From positions 1,192,010 to 1,256,009 of the forward strand of contig NZ_KK214998.1 in the NCBI RefSeq assembly GCF_000633935.1: DNA of 64,000 nucleotides. The letters are read 5' to 3'. Shown here piece by piece: positions 52,410 through 62,100 of this stretch. The position numbers were made by a program, and so were the translations under genes. Position 1 is the first letter of the stretch. Each line of letters starts with the position of its first letter. The notes beneath the pieces are model-generated. The model did not search any database. It was not told the DNA's origin and saw only the letters and a program-made list of their open reading frames with translations. The DNA is from Ectothiorhodospira haloalkaliphila ATCC 51935 (lineage in GTDB: Bacteria; Pseudomonadota; Gammaproteobacteria; Ectothiorhodospirales; Ectothiorhodospiraceae).

Positions 52410-53339
52410 TCATGAACCCAGGGGCAGTGTCACCGTCATCACCCGCCCCTGCCGTTCCACTTCCAGGGTGACCTCACGTGCCTCGGACAGTTGCCCGGCC
52501 AGGGCCTGTGGATCATCGATACTCCCCACGGCCACGCCATTGATGGCGGTGACCACGTCCCCCGGCCTCAACCCGGCCTGACGGAACAGGGCCGCATCGC
52601 GCCGGGGAGCGATGGAAAAGCCCTTGATGCTGCCCTGCTCCATTACCGGGCGGATGCGTACCGCCTCCATGAAGCGGTTGGGATTCTCCAGCCAGTTGTC
52701 ACGGCGTGCGGCAAGATCCGCTGCCAGCCCCGCGTCCACGGGCGCCCTGCCATCGGATGATTCGATCTGTGAGACCGTGGGCCTTGAGGCGCCTCGCTGC
52801 ACCGCAGCCTCCCCCATCTGCTCCCGGGGCAGTCGCAGCATCTCGAAACGGCCTTGGCGGGAGAGGATCACCCGGTCCGCAAAGACCTGTTCCAGGGTGG
52901 CATTGCCAGGCAGGGAGGCACCCACCAGATAATGTCTTTCATCCGTGCCCTCTCCGGAAATAAGGGCCACACCCAGGCCGGGATCAGCAAAGGCGATCAC
53001 ACCCTTGAGGCTCAAGCGCAGGCGGGTTTCCGGGGCTTCGGTGGGAACAGGCGGCGACTCCACGGTGCGCTCGGCCTCACCAAACAGACTCAGCCGGGCC
53101 ACACGCTCCAGACCATCATCCCGGCGCTCCTGAGTGATGATCGGAGGCGACTCCGGGCGGGCAGACGCAGCAGCCGACAGGGGTGCCGATGAGGGAGCCA
53201 CCATGTCCCAGGTCACGCGAGCCAGGGACCAGGCCAACAGGATCACCAGTGCCAGCGTCACCCAGGGCGCAAGGCGGGTCAGATCATTCGGCTTGGGCCT
53301 GAAGCGCCCCGGGCCAGCAAGGCTGGACACACTGAACAT
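52410..53339 (-). CDS. gspC: Type II secretion protein GspC with PDZ domain
   Basis: GspC links the inner-membrane platform to the secretin. The 309-residue protein has a short cytoplasmic start, one membrane helix (APWVTLALVILLAWSLARVT), a homology region (LRLSLKGVIAFADPGLGVAL, then YLVGASLPGNATLEQVFADR), and a C-terminal PDZ domain (AALFRQAGLRPGDVVTAING, then REVTLEVERQG). The PDZ form is normal for Pseudomonas-like and Vibrio-like systems. It is first in the operon, 31 bp before gspD. Confidence 0.95.
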   Translation of the reverse strand: MFSVSSLAGPGRFRPKPNDLTRLAPWVTLALVILLAWSLARVTWDMVAPSSAPLSAAASARPESPPIITQERRDDGLERVARLSLFGEAERTVESPPVPTEAPETRLRLSLKGVIAFADPGLGVALISGEGTDERHYLVGASLPGNATLEQVFADRVILSRQGRFEMLRLPREQMGEAAVQRGASRPTVSQIESSDGRAPVDAGLAADLAARRDNWLENPNRFMEAVRIRPVMEQGSIKGFSIAPRRDAALFRQAGLRPGDVVTAINGVAVGSIDDPQALAGQLSEAREVTLEVERQGRVMTVTLPLGS

Positions 53340-53362
53340 GGAGAGTGACCGTGTGAAAGAGA

Positions 53363-53406
53363 GGGTCTTGAAGACCCGATGCTATCACGCGCTTACGCAT
53401 TGGCAA
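53363..53406 (-). promoter_or_regulatory. Candidate gsp operon promoter with palindrome at the start site
   Basis: On the minus strand, TTGCCA (53406-53401), 16 bp, and TAGCAT (53384-53379) precede gspC by about 40 bp. A perfect 15-nt palindrome GGGTCTTGAAGACCC (53363-53377) covers the predicted transcription start, placing it where a repressor would bind. Sequence evidence only. Confidence 0.5.
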
Positions 53407-53496
53407 TACGCATCGAGGTCCGTCACAACGTTGAACTTGAGCTTTGGTTTATACTCTGCCAACGGTCAAAGTCTGATGACATCAGAAGGCAGGCAC

Positions 53497-54084
53497 ATGG
53501 ACATCAGGAGGAAGGGAGAACGGCGGCGCTATGACTCACGCCCCTCCTACCCATTCAGGGACAGCCAGGGGGTGTGGGTGACCCGCAACCGGCGTCGCCA
53601 GCTGGATCGGCGCGCCAGCAACGGCGACAAGCCGCTGGGGAGTTCCGAGCCTTCCAGTGCATCTGCGCGCCCGAGGGCAGCGGTGACCATGCTGGACACG
53701 GCCCAGGGTTCATCCCCGGCCCTGCGCAACCTCAAGGGGCGCAGCCTCCTGCTGCACTACCGGGATGTGGTGATCAACCTCTACGAGGGCAGGGATGACT
53801 TCCTGCTGGGCCGGCGCAGCAGTTGCGACCTGGTGGTCCCTCAGGATCACGTCTCCCGGGAGCATGCCCGCATCGTCCACCGGGATGGGGGTTTTGTGCT
53901 CATTGAACAAAGCCTCAACGGCACTTACCTGCAGGAGCCCTCCGGGGAAGGGCGCCTGATTCATCAGGAGACCGTGGCCCTCAAGGGCTCGGGCTATCTC
54001 AGCCTGGGTCGGCCACTCTCGGATAACACCGAAAACCTGGTGTATTTCTATTGCCGCGAGGCCAGCTCACCGACGCAGGACTGA
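53497..54084 (+). CDS. FHA-domain protein
   Basis: FHA domains bind phosphothreonine. The 195-residue protein has an Arg-rich N-terminus (GERRRYDSRPSYPF, RNRRRQLDRR), a Ser/Pro linker, and a C-terminal FHA domain with all key residues: LLGRRSSCDLVVP, SREHARIVHRDGG (Ser-Arg-x-x-His) and SLNGTYL. No kinase is adjacent. It diverges from the gsp operon, which may mean shared regulation. AAGG seven bases before the ATG at 53497 favours it over one seven codons upstream. A TATACT -10-like hexamer lies at 53450-53455. Confidence 0.85.
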   Translation: MDIRRKGERRRYDSRPSYPFRDSQGVWVTRNRRRQLDRRASNGDKPLGSSEPSSASARPRAAVTMLDTAQGSSPALRNLKGRSLLLHYRDVVINLYEGRDDFLLGRRSSCDLVVPQDHVSREHARIVHRDGGFVLIEQSLNGTYLQEPSGEGRLIHQETVALKGSGYLSLGRPLSDNTENLVYFYCREASSPTQD

Positions 54085-54153
54085 GCTTTGGCTTGGGGGC
54101 TTATAACGCATCTTCCATCATTGGGGGTGTCTCCCCGCCGTGATGCATGAGCG

Positions 54154-55701
54154 TTAACCGGGCACCGATTCCAGCAGCAGGGATCGCCCCGTCATCTGCT
54201 CCGGCTGCTCCAGCCCCATCAGTTGCAGCACCGTGGGGGCAATCGAGCTCAGCCCGGCACCGGTCATCAGTCGCCAGCGCTCCTTATCGATGATCATGCA
54301 GGGCACCGGGTACATGCTGTGCTGGGTGTGGGGTTCGCCGGTCACCGGATCGATCAGTTCCTCGCAGTTGCCATGGTCGGCGGTCACGATGGCCGAATAC
54401 CCCTGGGCAATGGCCGCGTCCAGCACCCGGCCCACCTGAGTATCCACGGCCTCCACGGCCGCCACCACCGCCTCGTACACCGCCGTGTGGCCCACCATGT
54501 CGCCATTGGCGAAGTTCACCAACACAAAGTCGTACTGACCGCTCTCCAGGGCCTTGATGGTGGCGTCGGCCACTTCCGGCGCACTCATCTCCGGTTTCAG
54601 GTCGTAGGTGGCCACCTGAGGCGACGGGATCATGACGTGGTCCTCACCCTCGGCCGGTTCCTCCACACCCCCATTGAAGAAGAAGGTGACGTGAGCGTAT
54701 TTCTCGGTCTCGGCGCAGTGGAACTGCTTGAGACCCTGACGGCTGATGATCTGGGCCAGGGTGAGCTCCGGGCGCTCAGGCGGGAAGGCCACGGGCAGAT
54801 CGAACTGGGCATCGTACAGGGTAAGACAGGTCACCGTGACGGGCTGGAAGCTTCCCCGCTCGAAGTGCTCGAATCCGGCCTGGCTCAGGGCCGCCGTGAG
54901 CTGACGCGGCCGGTCGTTGCGGAAGTTGAAGAACACCACCGAATCACCCTCCTTGATGGTGCCCTGCTTCTGGATCACCCGCGGCTTGATGAATTCGTCG
55001 GTCTCGCCGGCCTCGTGGGCACCGTTCAGGGCGGCGCGGGCATTGGATGCCTTCACGCCCTTGCCATGCACCATGGCATCGAAGGCCAGCTGAACACGGT
55101 CCCAGCGCTTGTCACGATCCATGGCGTAATAGCGACCGCTGACCGTGGCGATGCTGCCGCCCACCTCCTTGAGCACGGCTTCCAGTTCCGGCAGGTAGTT
55201 GGGGGAGGCCTTGGGAGCGGTGTCACGGCCATCGGTGATCATGTGCACCATGGGCTTGACGCCGTGCTGGCCGCATAGCCGAATCAGGGCATGCAGATGC
55301 CGGGTATGACTGTGCACGCCACCATCGGACACCAGGCCCACCAGATGCAGGGGTCGACCAGCGGATTTGGCGGCCTTTGCTGCCGCCACCAGGGCGTCGT
55401 TCTCCGCGAAGCTGCCATCCTCGATGGCATCATCAATTCGCACCAGATCCTGACGGATCACGCTGCCGCAACCCAGTGTCAGGTGCCCTACCTCGGAGTT
55501 GCCCATCTGTCCGTCCGGCAGCCCCACGGCACGGCCTGCCGTCTCGATCACCGTATGGGCATTCCGGGCGAGAAAGCCGTCCAGGCGCGGGGTGTTGGCA
55601 TCATGGAAGGCGTTGTTGAGTTTACCGGGATTGACCCCGACGCCGTCCATGATGATCAACAGGGTGGGACGACGGGGGGTGTTCGGGGATGACTGCGACA
55701 T
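54154..55701 (-). CDS. gpmI: Phosphoglycerate mutase, cofactor-independent
   Basis: GpmI interconverts 3- and 2-phosphoglycerate with two manganese ions. The 515-residue protein has TLLIIMDGVGVN with the metal Asp, MGNSEVGHLTLGCGSVIRQD with the catalytic serine, the segment DGRDTAPKASPNYL, and VTADHGNCEEL near the C-terminus. Length matches the family. It starts directly at the tatC stop (no gap), so it is probably read from the his-tat transcript. Confidence 0.97.
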   Translation of the reverse strand: MSQSSPNTPRRPTLLIIMDGVGVNPGKLNNAFHDANTPRLDGFLARNAHTVIETAGRAVGLPDGQMGNSEVGHLTLGCGSVIRQDLVRIDDAIEDGSFAENDALVAAAKAAKSAGRPLHLVGLVSDGGVHSHTRHLHALIRLCGQHGVKPMVHMITDGRDTAPKASPNYLPELEAVLKEVGGSIATVSGRYYAMDRDKRWDRVQLAFDAMVHGKGVKASNARAALNGAHEAGETDEFIKPRVIQKQGTIKEGDSVVFFNFRNDRPRQLTAALSQAGFEHFERGSFQPVTVTCLTLYDAQFDLPVAFPPERPELTLAQIISRQGLKQFHCAETEKYAHVTFFFNGGVEEPAEGEDHVMIPSPQVATYDLKPEMSAPEVADATIKALESGQYDFVLVNFANGDMVGHTAVYEAVVAAVEAVDTQVGRVLDAAIAQGYSAIVTADHGNCEELIDPVTGEPHTQHSMYPVPCMIIDKERWRLMTGAGLSSIAPTVLQLMGLEQPEQMTGRSLLLESVPG

Positions 55702-56574
55702 TCAGGTGTCCTGTCGTTGACGATTGCGACGTTCCTCGGCCTCGGCACGGTCGAGTTCTTCATCCATATCGGACTCGGACAGGGGACCATCGGTTGCATC
55801 GCCGGGATCCCTGTCCTCGGCCTCGGCCTTCTTCTTGATCATGATGCGGGAGAGGATGATACCGATCTCGAACAGCACCCACATGGGCAGCGCCAGCAGG
55901 GTCTGGGAGATGATGTCCGGCGGTGTGAGCACCATGCCGACAATGAACACGCCCACGATCACATAGGGGCGCTTGGCCGCCAGTTGCTGGGGCGTGGTCA
56001 ACCCCATGGCCACCAGCAGGATGGTGGCGATGGGCACCTCGAAGGCGATGCCAAAGGCCAGGAACAGCAGGATGATGAAATCCAGATAACGGGAGATGTC
56101 CGTCATCACCGCCACGCCTTCCGGGGCGGATGCGGTGAAGAAGGCAAAGATCAGCGGGAAGACCACGAAGTAAGCGAAGGCCATCCCCAGGTAGAACAGC
56201 AGGGTGCTGGACACCAGCAGCGGCACCGCCAGGCGCTTTTCGTGCTTGTACAGGCCCGGCGCGATGAAGGCCCAGGCCTGATAGAGCAGGAAGGGCACCG
56301 AGATGACGATGGCCAGCATCAGCACCAGCTTGAAGGGGATCAGGAAGGGTGCGGCCACCTCGATGGCGATCATGCTGGCGCCTTCCGGCAGGTGGGCCAT
56401 CAGCGGCCCGGCCAGATAGGTGTAGATGGTGTTGGCGAACGGGAACAGGGCCAGGAACACCACCAGGATGCACAGCACGCTGCGCAGCAGTCGCGTGCGC
56501 AGCTCGAACAGGTGGGACAGCAGGGTGCCCTCCCCCTCCTCGCCGGGTTGGGCGGATTCAGACTTTTGATTCAT
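55702..56574 (-). CDS. tatC: Sec-independent translocase TatC
   Basis: TatC is the receptor for twin-arginine signals. The 290-residue protein has six membrane helices: the first segment LLSHLFELRTRLLRSVLCIL contains the conserved HLxELRxRL, and PFLLYQAWAFIAPGLYKHEK is the loop 2 signature. The last motif is RPYVIVGVFIVGMVLTPPD. A long acidic-basic C-terminal tail (about 50 residues) is extra. It overlaps the tatB end by 17 bp. Confidence 0.97.
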   Translation of the reverse strand: MNQKSESAQPGEEGEGTLLSHLFELRTRLLRSVLCILVVFLALFPFANTIYTYLAGPLMAHLPEGASMIAIEVAAPFLIPFKLVLMLAIVISVPFLLYQAWAFIAPGLYKHEKRLAVPLLVSSTLLFYLGMAFAYFVVFPLIFAFFTASAPEGVAVMTDISRYLDFIILLFLAFGIAFEVPIATILLVAMGLTTPQQLAAKRPYVIVGVFIVGMVLTPPDIISQTLLALPMWVLFEIGIILSRIMIKKKAEAEDRDPGDATDGPLSESDMDEELDRAEAEERRNRQRQDT

Positions 56575-56992
56575 CTTGGGACTTCGCCGGCTTGTCTGGA
56601 TCGTTTCCGTTGCGGGATGCGTTACCCTCTGCCCTGGCCTTGATCTGGTCGGCGGGCTTGGGGAAGTCTCCGCTGCCGTCTTCCTTGATCTCTTCCTCCA
56701 TGGACTTGACCTTGTGCTGGGTCTTGTCCACTTCGCGGCGCAGGTCCTGCTCGGTATCTTCCATCATGGTCTTGAGGCGATTGATTTCCTTTTCCTGGTC
56801 CTGAAGCATCGCCTTGAGTTCGTCGGTGCGCAGTTCCTGTTCGATATCCGAACGCACGCTGCTGACGAAGCGTTTGATCTTGCCCACCCAGCGCCCGATC
56901 TCGCGGGCCAGCTTGGGCAGGCGCTCCGGACCCACGACCAGGAGTGCCACCAGGGCGATGATGATCAGTTCCCAGAATCCGAAATCGAACAT
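56558..56992 (-). CDS. tatB: Sec-independent translocase TatB
   Basis: TatB joins TatC in the Tat receptor. The 144-residue protein has the N-terminal helix MFDFGFWELIIIALVALLVV with the conserved Glu8, and GPERLPKLAREIGRWVG. A long amphipathic/coiled-coil region then leads to a disordered tail. Its stop lies inside the tatC start region (17-bp overlap). Confidence 0.96.
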   Translation of the reverse strand: MFDFGFWELIIIALVALLVVGPERLPKLAREIGRWVGKIKRFVSSVRSDIEQELRTDELKAMLQDQEKEINRLKTMMEDTEQDLRREVDKTQHKVKSMEEEIKEDGSGDFPKPADQIKARAEGNASRNGNDPDKPAKSQDESKV

Positions 56993-57058
56993 GCGCGCGC
57001 GTCAACCGACGTTTGAGGGTGGCCGTGGGGCGCCCCGCGGGGCGGCCCGGGAGCTGTT

Positions 57059-57337
57059 TCAGGACTGGCGTTCACCTTCCTTGGGCTTTTCTTCGGTCGC
57101 CTGGGAGTCGAATACGCGGCCGCCCTGGTCTTCCAGGGGCTTGCCTTCTTCGGGCTCGCCCGGTTTGCCGGCGGTGGTGTCGCCCTCGGTTTCACCGTCC
57201 TTCACGGACTGCCGGAAGTTCTTGATGGCGCTGCCCAGATCGCCGCCCATGTTGCGCAGCTTCTTGGTGCCGAACAGCAGGACCACGATGACCAGAATGA
57301 TGAGCAATTGCCAGATGCTGATGCCGCCAAAACCCAT
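57059..57337 (-). CDS. tatA: Sec-independent translocase TatA
   Basis: TatA oligomers form the Tat pore. The 92-residue protein has [20 protein letters not shown], the hinge [20 protein letters not shown], and a charged tail. It lies 66 bp before tatB and 96 bp after hisE, as in Pseudomonas, where hisIE and tatABC are also joined. Confidence 0.96.
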   Translation of the reverse strand: MGFGGISIWQLLIILVIVVLLFGTKKLRNMGGDLGSAIKNFRQSVKDGETEGDTTAGKPGEPEEGKPLEDQGGRVFDSQATEEKPKEGERQS

Positions 57338-57433
57338 GTGTTGCCTCCTGATGACTTTGAGGATGCCTGAATCCAGGCGCCGATATGCCGGTTATACCAG
57401 AAACCACCCCTTCAGGTCGCCCATCCTATGGGC

Positions 57434-57757
57434 TTAGCCCTGGCGGCTGGCCTTTTCCTCAAGGCCCGAGAGGCCGAAGCGGCGTTCCAGTTCCGCCAGC
57501 ACCTGCTGTGGGCCGAGGCCCTGGTGGGCCAGCAGGACCAGGCTGTGGAACCACAGGTCGGCCATCTCGTGGACCAGTTGATCCGGCTCGCCATTCTTGG
57601 CGGCCACCACGGTCTCCGTGGCCTCCTCGCCCACCTTTTTGAGGATGCTGTCCAGCCCCTTGGCGTACAGGCTGGCCACGTAGGAGCTGGAGGCATCGGC
57701 ACCCTTGCGCGACTCCAGCACCTGGGCCAGTTGCTCCAGCACACGATCATCACTCAT
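57434..57757 (-). CDS. hisE: Phosphoribosyl-ATP pyrophosphatase
   Basis: HisE removes pyrophosphate from phosphoribosyl-ATP, step 2 of histidine synthesis. The 107-residue protein starts [20 protein letters not shown] and has the MazG-like core [20 protein letters not shown] with its Glu metal ligands, then [14 protein letters not shown]. It starts at the ATG 57757 and overlaps hisI by 8 nt. Confidence 0.96.
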   Translation of the reverse strand: MSDDRVLEQLAQVLESRKGADASSSYVASLYAKGLDSILKKVGEEATETVVAAKNGEPDQLVHEMADLWFHSLVLLAHQGLGPQQVLAELERRFGLSGLEEKASRQG

Positions 57758-58154
57758 GGGACTTGCCTCCCCCGTAGATGGCGTCGGGGTCCTTGAGCAC
57801 CGGGTCCACGTCCACCCATTGGCCGTCCCGGTACTGGTTGAAGAAGCAGTGATGCCGGCCGGTGTGGCAGGCGATGCCGCCCTTTTGCTCCACGCTGAGC
57901 AGCAAGGCGTCGTAATCGCAGTCCAGGCGGATGTCATGCACCACCTGCACATGCCCGGAGCTCTCGCCCTTGTGCCACAGTCGGCCCCGGGAGCGGGACC
58001 AATAAACGGCCTCGCGCTTTTCCAGGGTCTGCGCCAGGGCCTCGCGATTCATCCAGGCCATCATGAGGATCTGGCCGGTGCCCTTTTCCTGAGCGATGAC
58101 CGGGATCAGGCCCTGGTCGTTCCAGCGGACGATGTCTAGGGGATTCTGTGTCAT
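57750..58154 (-). CDS. hisI: Phosphoribosyl-AMP cyclohydrolase
   Basis: HisI opens the adenine ring of phosphoribosyl-AMP, step 3. The 134-residue protein has [32 protein letters not shown], the metal cluster [15 protein letters not shown] (Asp78, Asp80, Asp82 with Cys79), and [11 protein letters not shown] (Cys96 and Cys103). It is separate from HisE here, unlike the fused enterobacterial HisIE. A 104-bp gap separates it from hisF. Confidence 0.97.
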   Translation of the reverse strand: MTQNPLDIVRWNDQGLIPVIAQEKGTGQILMMAWMNREALAQTLEKREAVYWSRSRGRLWHKGESSGHVQVVHDIRLDCDYDALLLSVEQKGGIACHTGRHHCFFNQYRDGQWVDVDPVLKDPDAIYGGGKSHE

Positions 58155-58258
58155 GAGTCCTGAGCCATCGGGGCTGAAGGCCCCAGGTTACTGAGTGTCT
58201 TGGGGGGGGTTGAGGGGCAAACCCGTGCAAGCTGCCCGCCGCTGCCCCTCATCCCCGG

Positions 58259-59029
<771 letters not shown>

Positions 59030-59044
59030 CGGCTTGCGCCCTCC

Positions 59045-59785
59045 TCAGCCGCTGGCATGCTGATCCACCAGAGCCTGGGCCTCGGAGAGTTTCACGCCGC
59101 CCTCATACAGGGCACGCCCCACGATGACGCCGTCGATCCCCTCGTGGGCCACTTCACACAGGCGGCGGATGTCCTCGATGGACGTGACGCCGCCGGAGGC
59201 AAACACGGGCACCTTGACCGAGCGGGCCAGACTCACCGTGGAGTCGACATTCACGCCCTGCATCATGCCGTCCCGGGAGATGTCGGTGAAGATGATGCCG
59301 GCCACGCCATCCTGCTCGAAGTGCTGGGCCATATCCTCCACATCGTGATGTGAGAGCTTGGACCAGCCGTCGATGGCCACCTTGCCGTTGCGTGCGTCCA
59401 GGCCGACGATGATGCGGCCGGGGAATTCCAGGCAGAGGTCGTTGACGAAGTGGGGCGCACTGACCGCCTTGGTGCCGATGATCACCCACTGCACGCCGGC
59501 ATCCAGATAGACCTGCACGGTGTCGTCATCGCGGATGCCGCCGCCCACCTGCACCGGGAGGTCCGGGAAGCGGTTGACGATCTCGCTGATGATGTCCGCA
59601 TTGCGGGGCTTGCCGGCAATGGCCCCGTCCAGATCCACCAGGTGCAGGCGTCGGGCGCCCTCGTCCACCCAGCGGGCAGCCATGTCCACCGGGTTCTCGG
59701 AAAATACCGTGGAGTCATCCATGCGCCCCTGGCGCAGGCGCACGCACTTGCCTTCTTTCAGGTCGATGGCCGGAATCACCAGCAT
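59045..59785 (-). CDS. hisA: ProFAR isomerase
   Basis: HisA isomerises ProFAR to PRFAR. The 246-residue barrel starts [19 protein letters not shown] with Asp8, and has the second catalytic Asp130 in [12 protein letters not shown]. The ATG at 59785 has better ribosome-site spacing than a GTG two codons upstream. It lies 24 bp after hisH. Confidence 0.97.
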   Translation of the reverse strand: MLVIPAIDLKEGKCVRLRQGRMDDSTVFSENPVDMAARWVDEGARRLHLVDLDGAIAGKPRNADIISEIVNRFPDLPVQVGGGIRDDDTVQVYLDAGVQWVIIGTKAVSAPHFVNDLCLEFPGRIIVGLDARNGKVAIDGWSKLSHHDVEDMAQHFEQDGVAGIIFTDISRDGMMQGVNVDSTVSLARSVKVPVFASGGVTSIEDIRRLCEVAHEGIDGVIVGRALYEGGVKLSEAQALVDQHASG

Positions 59786-59809
59786 GATCACAATCCCCTG
59801 GGTTGGTCT

Positions 59810-60457
59810 CTAAACGCCGCCGGTCCAATGCATGAAGTTCTTCAGCAGGGTCAGACCCGGGGCGGCACTTTTTTCCGGGTGACACTGGATGGCAAAGATA
59901 TGGTCCTGGGCCACGGCCGACGCAAACGGCAGGCCGTACTGCGTGGTGCCAGCCACCACCTGATAACTGGCGGGCACCACGTGATAGCTGTGCACAAAAT
60001 AGAAGCGGCTGTCCTGATCGATGCCTTCCCACAAGGGATGGGCACGGGTCTGGTGAACCTGATTCCAGCCCATGTGCGGGATCTTGAGACGCTGGCCCTG
60101 CGCGTCCACCTGATGATCCTCGAAACGGCGCACGCCACCGGCGATCAGCCCCAGACAATCGGTGCCGCCATTTTCGTCGCTTCGGTCCATGAGCACCTGC
60201 AGGCCCATGCAGATACCCAGGAAGGGTCGCGTGGTCGCTGCCTCGGTGAGCACGGGGATGAGTTTCCGATCCCGCAGCGCCGCCATGCAATCCCGGGCTG
60301 CCCCCTGGCCGGGGAAGACCACCCGGTCTGCCTCGAGGATGTCATCGGCGCCTTCCACCAGACGCACCCGGGTATCGGCGGGGGCCACATGTTCCAGGGC
60401 CTTGACCACGGAACGCAGGTTGCCCATGCCGTAATCGACCACTGCGATAAATTTCAT
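59810..60457 (-). CDS. hisH: Imidazole glycerol phosphate synthase glutaminase subunit
   Basis: HisH is a class I glutamine amidotransferase supplying ammonia to HisF. The 215-residue protein has the oxyanion segment VVFPGQGAARDCM, nucleophile Cys83 in FLGICMGLQVL, and the His193/Glu195 pair in QCHPEKSAAP. The catalytic triad is complete. It is 35 bp after hisB. Confidence 0.97.
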   Translation of the reverse strand: MKFIAVVDYGMGNLRSVVKALEHVAPADTRVRLVEGADDILEADRVVFPGQGAARDCMAALRDRKLIPVLTEAATTRPFLGICMGLQVLMDRSDENGGTDCLGLIAGGVRRFEDHQVDAQGQRLKIPHMGWNQVHQTRAHPLWEGIDQDSRFYFVHSYHVVPASYQVVAGTTQYGLPFASAVAQDHIFAIQCHPEKSAAPGLTLLKNFMHWTGGV

Positions 60458-60492
60458 GGGATCAGGATCTTCAGCAAGGTCTTGGGAAAGAT

Positions 60493-61086
60493 TTACAGGC
60501 TGCCCTTGGTGGAGGGTGTCACCCCCTGCATGCGGGGATCCGGTTCGGCGGCCATGCGAATGGCACGCCCAAACGCCTTGAACAGGGTCTCGGCCACGTG
60601 GTGGGCGTTGTGCCCCCGCAAGCTGTCCAGGTGCAGGGTGACACGGGCATGGTTCACAAAGCCGTGGAAAAACTCTTCGAACAGGTCCACATCGAAGTCA
60701 CCGATGCGGGCACGGGGGTACTCCACGTGATACTCCAGGCCCGGGCGACCGGAAAAGTCCACCACCACCCGCGACAAGGCCTCATCCAGCGGCACATAGG
60801 CGTGGCCGTAGCGACGGATGCCCTGCTTGTCCCCCAGGGCCTCGGCAAAGGCCTGACCCAGGGTGATGCCCACATCTTCGACAGTGTGGTGGGCGTCGAT
60901 GTGCAGGTCCCCCTCGGCCTGGATGCTCAGGTCCAGGCAGCCATGGCGGGCCACCTGATCCAGCATATGGTCCAGGAAGGGAACGCCCGTGGCGAACTCG
61001 CCGCGGCCCTGACCGTCCAGGTTCAGGCGCACGTCGACGCGGGTTTCCAGGGTATCTCGCTTGATCTGAGCTGTGCGGGGATTCAT
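60493..61086 (-). CDS. hisB: Imidazoleglycerol-phosphate dehydratase
   Basis: HisB (single-function form) dehydrates IGP. The 197-residue protein has the manganese-binding histidine clusters: [28 protein letters not shown], and [15 protein letters not shown], plus [14 protein letters not shown]. The HisN-type phosphatase part of enterobacterial HisB is absent. It is the first gene of hisBHAFIE on this strand and diverges from fnr. Confidence 0.97.
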   Translation of the reverse strand: MNPRTAQIKRDTLETRVDVRLNLDGQGRGEFATGVPFLDHMLDQVARHGCLDLSIQAEGDLHIDAHHTVEDVGITLGQAFAEALGDKQGIRRYGHAYVPLDEALSRVVVDFSGRPGLEYHVEYPRARIGDFDVDLFEEFFHGFVNHARVTLHLDSLRGHNAHHVAETLFKAFGRAIRMAAEPDPRMQGVTPSTKGSL

Positions 61087-61265
61087 GGCTAAGACAGACC
61101 GATGGGTAAAGCGGCATCCTAACACAGCCGGCGCCAACACAGTGGGGAACAAATTCGCATCTTGCTTGTCTTGGGCACCCACCTTCGGTAAGGTGCCAAA
61201 AAAGTGCAATATTGACTTCGGTTGTGTTCAGGCGGTCATTGCACCGCGGGAGTGGTTGAACCGAC

Positions 61266-62054
61266 ATGTCGGCCCCGAAGATTCTTGACCTCGGCAGTCT
61301 CAAGCAGGCCTGCAAGAGTTGCAGCCTCCATGACCTTTGTCTGCCGCTTGGAGTGGGAGATGAGGAGCTCCAGATGCTGGAGCGAATCATCAACCGCCGC
61401 CGCCCACTGCAACGCAAGGATCACCTGTACCGACCGGGTGACCGATTGCACTCCATCTACGCAGTGCGCTCCGGCACGGTGAAGACCTACACCCTCACCG
61501 ACGATGGCCAGGAACAGATCACGGGCTTTCACCTGCCCGGCGAGTTGCTGGGGCTGGATGCCATCAGTGACGGCGTGCACCCCTGCGCCGCCCGGGCCCT
61601 GGAAACCACCAGCATCTGCGAGATCCCCTTCGATCGCCTGGAGGAACTCTCCGTGCGCATCCCGGGGCTGCAGCACCAGCTGTTCCGCATCATGAGTCGC
61701 GAGATCCAGACCGACGAGCAATTCATGATGCTGCTGGGCAAGAAGGCCTCCGACGCCCGCCTGGCAGCTTTCCTCCTGAGCCTGTCCACCCGCCTGGGCA
61801 TGCGCGGCTTCTCCCGCACCGAATTCAACCTCACCATGTCCCGCAACGACATTGCCAATTACCTTGGCCTGGCGGTGGAGACCGTGAGCCGGCTGTTCAC
61901 CCGGTTCCAGAGTGCCGGCCTGATCGAGGTGAACCGCAAGCTGATCACCATTTTCGACCTGGAAGGCCTGCAGGTGGTGGCCGGCGCCCAGCCCGTGGAA
62001 GAACTCCGGAACTGCCCGGGCCAGTGCGAGGGCGATCAGCCCCAGGGAAACTGA
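61266..62054 (+). CDS. fnr: FNR/ANR-type oxygen-sensing regulator
   Basis: FNR senses oxygen with a [4Fe-4S] cluster and activates anaerobic genes. The 262-residue Crp-family protein has the N-terminal cluster cysteines in KSCSLHDLC (Cys16, Cys19, Cys25) and the distant Cys118 in TSICEIPFDRL. That is the full FNR set in FNR spacing. The cyclic-nucleotide-like barrel and dimer helix are followed by a helix-turn-helix with LAVETVSRLFTRFQSAGL, whose recognition helix (E-x2-S-R) reads TTGAT. It diverges from hisB. A perfect TTGAT-N4-ATCAA site lies 1.5 kb downstream at 63577-63590. Confidence 0.95.
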   Translation: MSAPKILDLGSLKQACKSCSLHDLCLPLGVGDEELQMLERIINRRRPLQRKDHLYRPGDRLHSIYAVRSGTVKTYTLTDDGQEQITGFHLPGELLGLDAISDGVHPCAARALETTSICEIPFDRLEELSVRIPGLQHQLFRIMSREIQTDEQFMMLLGKKASDARLAAFLLSLSTRLGMRGFSRTEFNLTMSRNDIANYLGLAVETVSRLFTRFQSAGLIEVNRKLITIFDLEGLQVVAGAQPVEELRNCPGQCEGDQPQGN

Positions 62055-62100
62055 AGGCTTTCTCGCTTCCGGGAGATCAAGCCCCCGCTTGTTGACGCGG

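Noticed and set aside
61174-61197. Hairpin upstream of fnr as a terminator
   Set aside because: It is followed by A residues rather than T on the plus strand, and there is no upstream plus-strand gene to end.
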